Source: Cytophagaceae bacterium (GTDB taxonomy: Bacteria; Bacteroidota; Bacteroidia; Cytophagales; Flexibacteraceae). Taken from it: a stretch of DNA of 7,689 nt. Location: NCBI GenBank assembly GCA_947464365.1, contig CANHWS010000167.1, positions 1 through 7,689 on the forward strand, given 5' to 3'. Positions 6,461 to 7,689 of the stretch are shown here, piece by piece. Positions within the stretch are counted from its first letter, which is position 1. The number at the start of each line of letters is the position of its first letter. The notes beneath the pieces are model-generated. The model was not told where the DNA came from, did not search any database, and saw nothing but the letters and a program-made list of their open reading frames with translations. The position numbers were made by a program, and so were the translations under genes.

Positions 6461-6835
6461 ATGAAAATCTTTGCAGCCATTTTTGCGGTTGTGTTTGCGC
6501 TGTTTGCAGCCGTCCAGCTTAACGACCCAGATCCTGAAATCTGGACGCCCATCTATCTGTATGGGAGTGTCTTGTCTGGTTTGGTATTCTTCCGCCGCTA
6601 CATCCCGATCATGATTCTGGGAGGTGTTATAGGTTATTTTTGCGGGGCTGTGTACATCTTCACACCTGATGTGTTTGGAACCTGGATAGACGAGGAGATG
6701 CTCAATCGGTCAACAGGGATGAAGAATGCTACAATGGAAGAAGGACGGGAGTTCTGGGGGCTCGTGATCTGCTTTTTGGTATCGACGCGCTATTTGTTCC
6801 ACGCCATTAGCCGAAAGAAAATAGGATTTGGGTGA
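6461..6835 (+). CDS. TMEM220-family small membrane protein
   Basis: A 124-aa protein with about four hydrophobic helices (roughly 2-18, 29-45, 48-69 and 99-117). The N-terminal AVQLNDPDPEIWTPIYLYG (17-35) is the hallmark of the transmembrane family 220 group, which is named after a human protein and is common in Bacteroidota. The late EEGREFWGL segment (93-101) is the second conserved element. No molecular function is established for bacterial members. Hydrophobic residues 1-18 are more likely a first membrane helix than a cleaved signal, as no cleavage site is evident. It is in the same direction as the aldolase but 126 bp away, so co-transcription is uncertain. A strong terminator begins 29 bp after its stop. 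Confidence 0.85.
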   Translation: MKIFAAIFAVVFALFAAVQLNDPDPEIWTPIYLYGSVLSGLVFFRRYIPIMILGGVIGYFCGAVYIFTPDVFGTWIDEEMLNRSTGMKNATMEEGREFWGLVICFLVSTRYLFHAISRKKIGFG

Positions 6836-6864
6836 TTGTCCTGATAGTGTGTTGGTAAATAGGG

Positions 6865-6891
6865 ATAAGGCCAGTATTGGGCCTTATTTTT
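6865..6891 (+). terminator. Intrinsic terminator after the TMEM220-like gene
   Basis: A perfect 8-bp stem, ATAAGGCC (6865-6872) with GGCCTTAT (6880-6887), has a 7-nt loop and ends in a run of five T (6887-6891). It closes the plus-strand transcript that includes the TMEM220-like gene and implies that the following cyclase gene has its own promoter. Confidence 0.85.
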
Positions 6892-6892
6892 G
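6885..6892 (+). promoter_or_regulatory. Candidate Bacteroidota -7 promoter box for the cyclase gene
   Basis: TATTTTTG is an exact match to TAnnTTTG and lies 33 bp upstream of the ATG at 6926, a good distance for a short leader. It overlaps the right arm and T tract of the terminator. No TTG sits at 17-23 bp upstream (the nearest suitable one, 6852-6854, is 30 bp away), so the -33 element is missing or weak. Confidence 0.35.
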
Positions 6893-6925
6893 TGTCCGGC
6901 CAGTCCTACCACCGCTTTAGCATTA

Positions 6926-7689
6926 ATGCCTACCACTCTCGATTATAGCCTTTTGCCACCTCCTGATGACAGTCTATCGTCTGCCATCATTAGAGAGCAG
7001 TTTGTCCAGACCTATCGTCATCAGCTGCTATCGACAAGTGCCTTTTGGTTAGCTGATAATCCTACCCTAGTGGTTGCACTTGGCACCAGTGCCAAGCCCG
7101 AAACAAAGCTCTTATACGTCCTTGAGGCAGATCTAGCCCAGTATGGTTATGATCACTTGCCAGCATCCCTTATCCAGAAAGCGACATTAGAAACTGCAAG
7201 CTATACCTTAGCCATTGAGCCGATCTGGCTGCAAGGGACTGAAACCTGCAAGGACAACTGGGATGGTGTCATGGCCGTTTGCCAAGCCATCAATGATGCT
7301 GGGATCGATCGGCATAGTGTGGTGGTGGCTGTTGGTGGCGGTGCCTTCTTGGATATGGTTGGTTTTGGATGCGCTATCGCCCACCGTGGGGTGCAGCTGC
7401 TACGTGTGCCAACCACTATATTAGCTCAGGCAGATAGCGGTGTAGGTGTCAAGTCGGCCATTAACGCTTTTGGCAAAAAGAACTTTTTGGGTGCCTTTGC
7501 CGTCCCGCTTGCCGTGATTAACGATGCAGCGTTTCTGGCAAGCCTTAGCCCAGATCTCATCAGGGCGGGGTTGGCCGAGGCTGTAAAGGTGGCCTTGGTC
7601 AAGGATGCTGCCTTTTTTGCGCAGCTAGAGCTTGATGCCGTTGATGCCGTCGAGGGAGACCTCTGTAAATTACAACAGATTATCCAGCA
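6926..7689 (+). CDS. eboD: 3-dehydroquinate-synthase-like sugar-phosphate cyclase, EboD-type (partial, 3' end cut)
   Basis: First 254 codons of an NAD- and metal-dependent sugar-phosphate cyclase, cut by the window edge; full members are about 350-400 aa. Seen: GTETCKDNWD (104-113, the counterpart of the GGExxK region), VGGGAFLDMVGF (136-147, NAD binding), RGVQLLRVPTTILAQADSGVGVK (154-176), FGKKNFLGAF (182-191), VIND (197-200) and GLAEAVKVALVKD (215-227) with the metal-ligand-type E218 and the conserved K221/K226. The DSGVGVK, GKKNFLG and AVIND wording matches EboD proteins of the ebo clusters better than true AroB (DSSVGGK, GKNMIGAF). EboD substrate and product are unknown; ebo clusters have been tied to export or localisation of small metabolites. 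QADSGVGVKSAIN departs from the QNDSGVGVKNGIN form I remember. ATG 6926 has no Shine-Dalgarno. A plain or specialised AroB relative is the alternative. Confidence 0.85.
   Translation, partial: MPTTLDYSLLPPPDDSLSSAIIREQFVQTYRHQLLSTSAFWLADNPTLVVALGTSAKPETKLLYVLEADLAQYGYDHLPASLIQKATLETASYTLAIEPIWLQGTETCKDNWDGVMAVCQAINDAGIDRHSVVVAVGGGAFLDMVGFGCAIAHRGVQLLRVPTTILAQADSGVGVKSAINAFGKKNFLGAFAVPLAVINDAAFLASLSPDLIRAGLAEAVKVALVKDAAFFAQLELDAVDAVEGDLCKLQQIIQ

Overview
The window reads as chromosomal DNA of a Bacteroidota bacterium (Cytophagia/Saprospiria-like) with a roughly balanced GC content. This is an inference from three things. Most genes lack a Shine-Dalgarno sequence. One clean match to the Bacteroidota -7 box (TAnnTTTG) lies upstream of the last gene. 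The protein variants (TMEM220-type membrane protein, the UbiA subtype with a TQVYQHE motif, the EboD-type cyclase) are ones I associate with that phylum. No rRNA, tRNA, CRISPR array, insertion sequence or phage gene is visible, and no gene-free stretch exceeds about 250 bp.

Layout. Left part: a UbiA-family membrane prenyltransferase on the minus strand (52-966) diverges from a small single-domain rhodanese (1089-1400, plus). The rhodanese converges on a minus-strand short-chain dehydrogenase/reductase (1526-2305), and a bidirectional stem-loop terminator (1448-1490) separates the two. Between the SDR and the next gene lies a 250-bp divergent regulatory region rich in short perfect palindromes, including three GTCYRGAC sites and one CCTACA-T-TGTAGG inverted repeat.

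Right part, all plus strand: a GtrA-like four-helix membrane protein (2556-2972); a large two-part protein (2989-5184) whose N-terminal half is a polytopic GT-C-like glycosyltransferase and whose C-terminal half is a phosphoribulokinase/uridine-kinase-type P-loop kinase; a class II aldolase (5246-6334); a TMEM220-family membrane protein (6461-6835) followed by a strong intrinsic terminator (6865-6891); and the first 254 codons of a sugar-phosphate cyclase of the 3-dehydroquinate-synthase superfamily, closest by motif to EboD, which runs off the right edge.

How the genes may work together (inference). GtrA proteins and GT-C enzymes usually act on polyprenyl-phosphate-linked sugars at the inner membrane. 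The fused kinase and the aldolase are sugar or sugar-phosphate enzymes. The segment 2556-6334 therefore looks like a compact module coupling the making or remodelling of a phosphorylated sugar to its membrane transfer. The GT-C/kinase fusion is the most unusual object in the window. The EboD-like gene and the UbiA-like gene are of types found in bacterial prenyl/sugar-derived small-molecule clusters, but here they lie about 6 kb apart on opposite strands and are probably separate transcription units.
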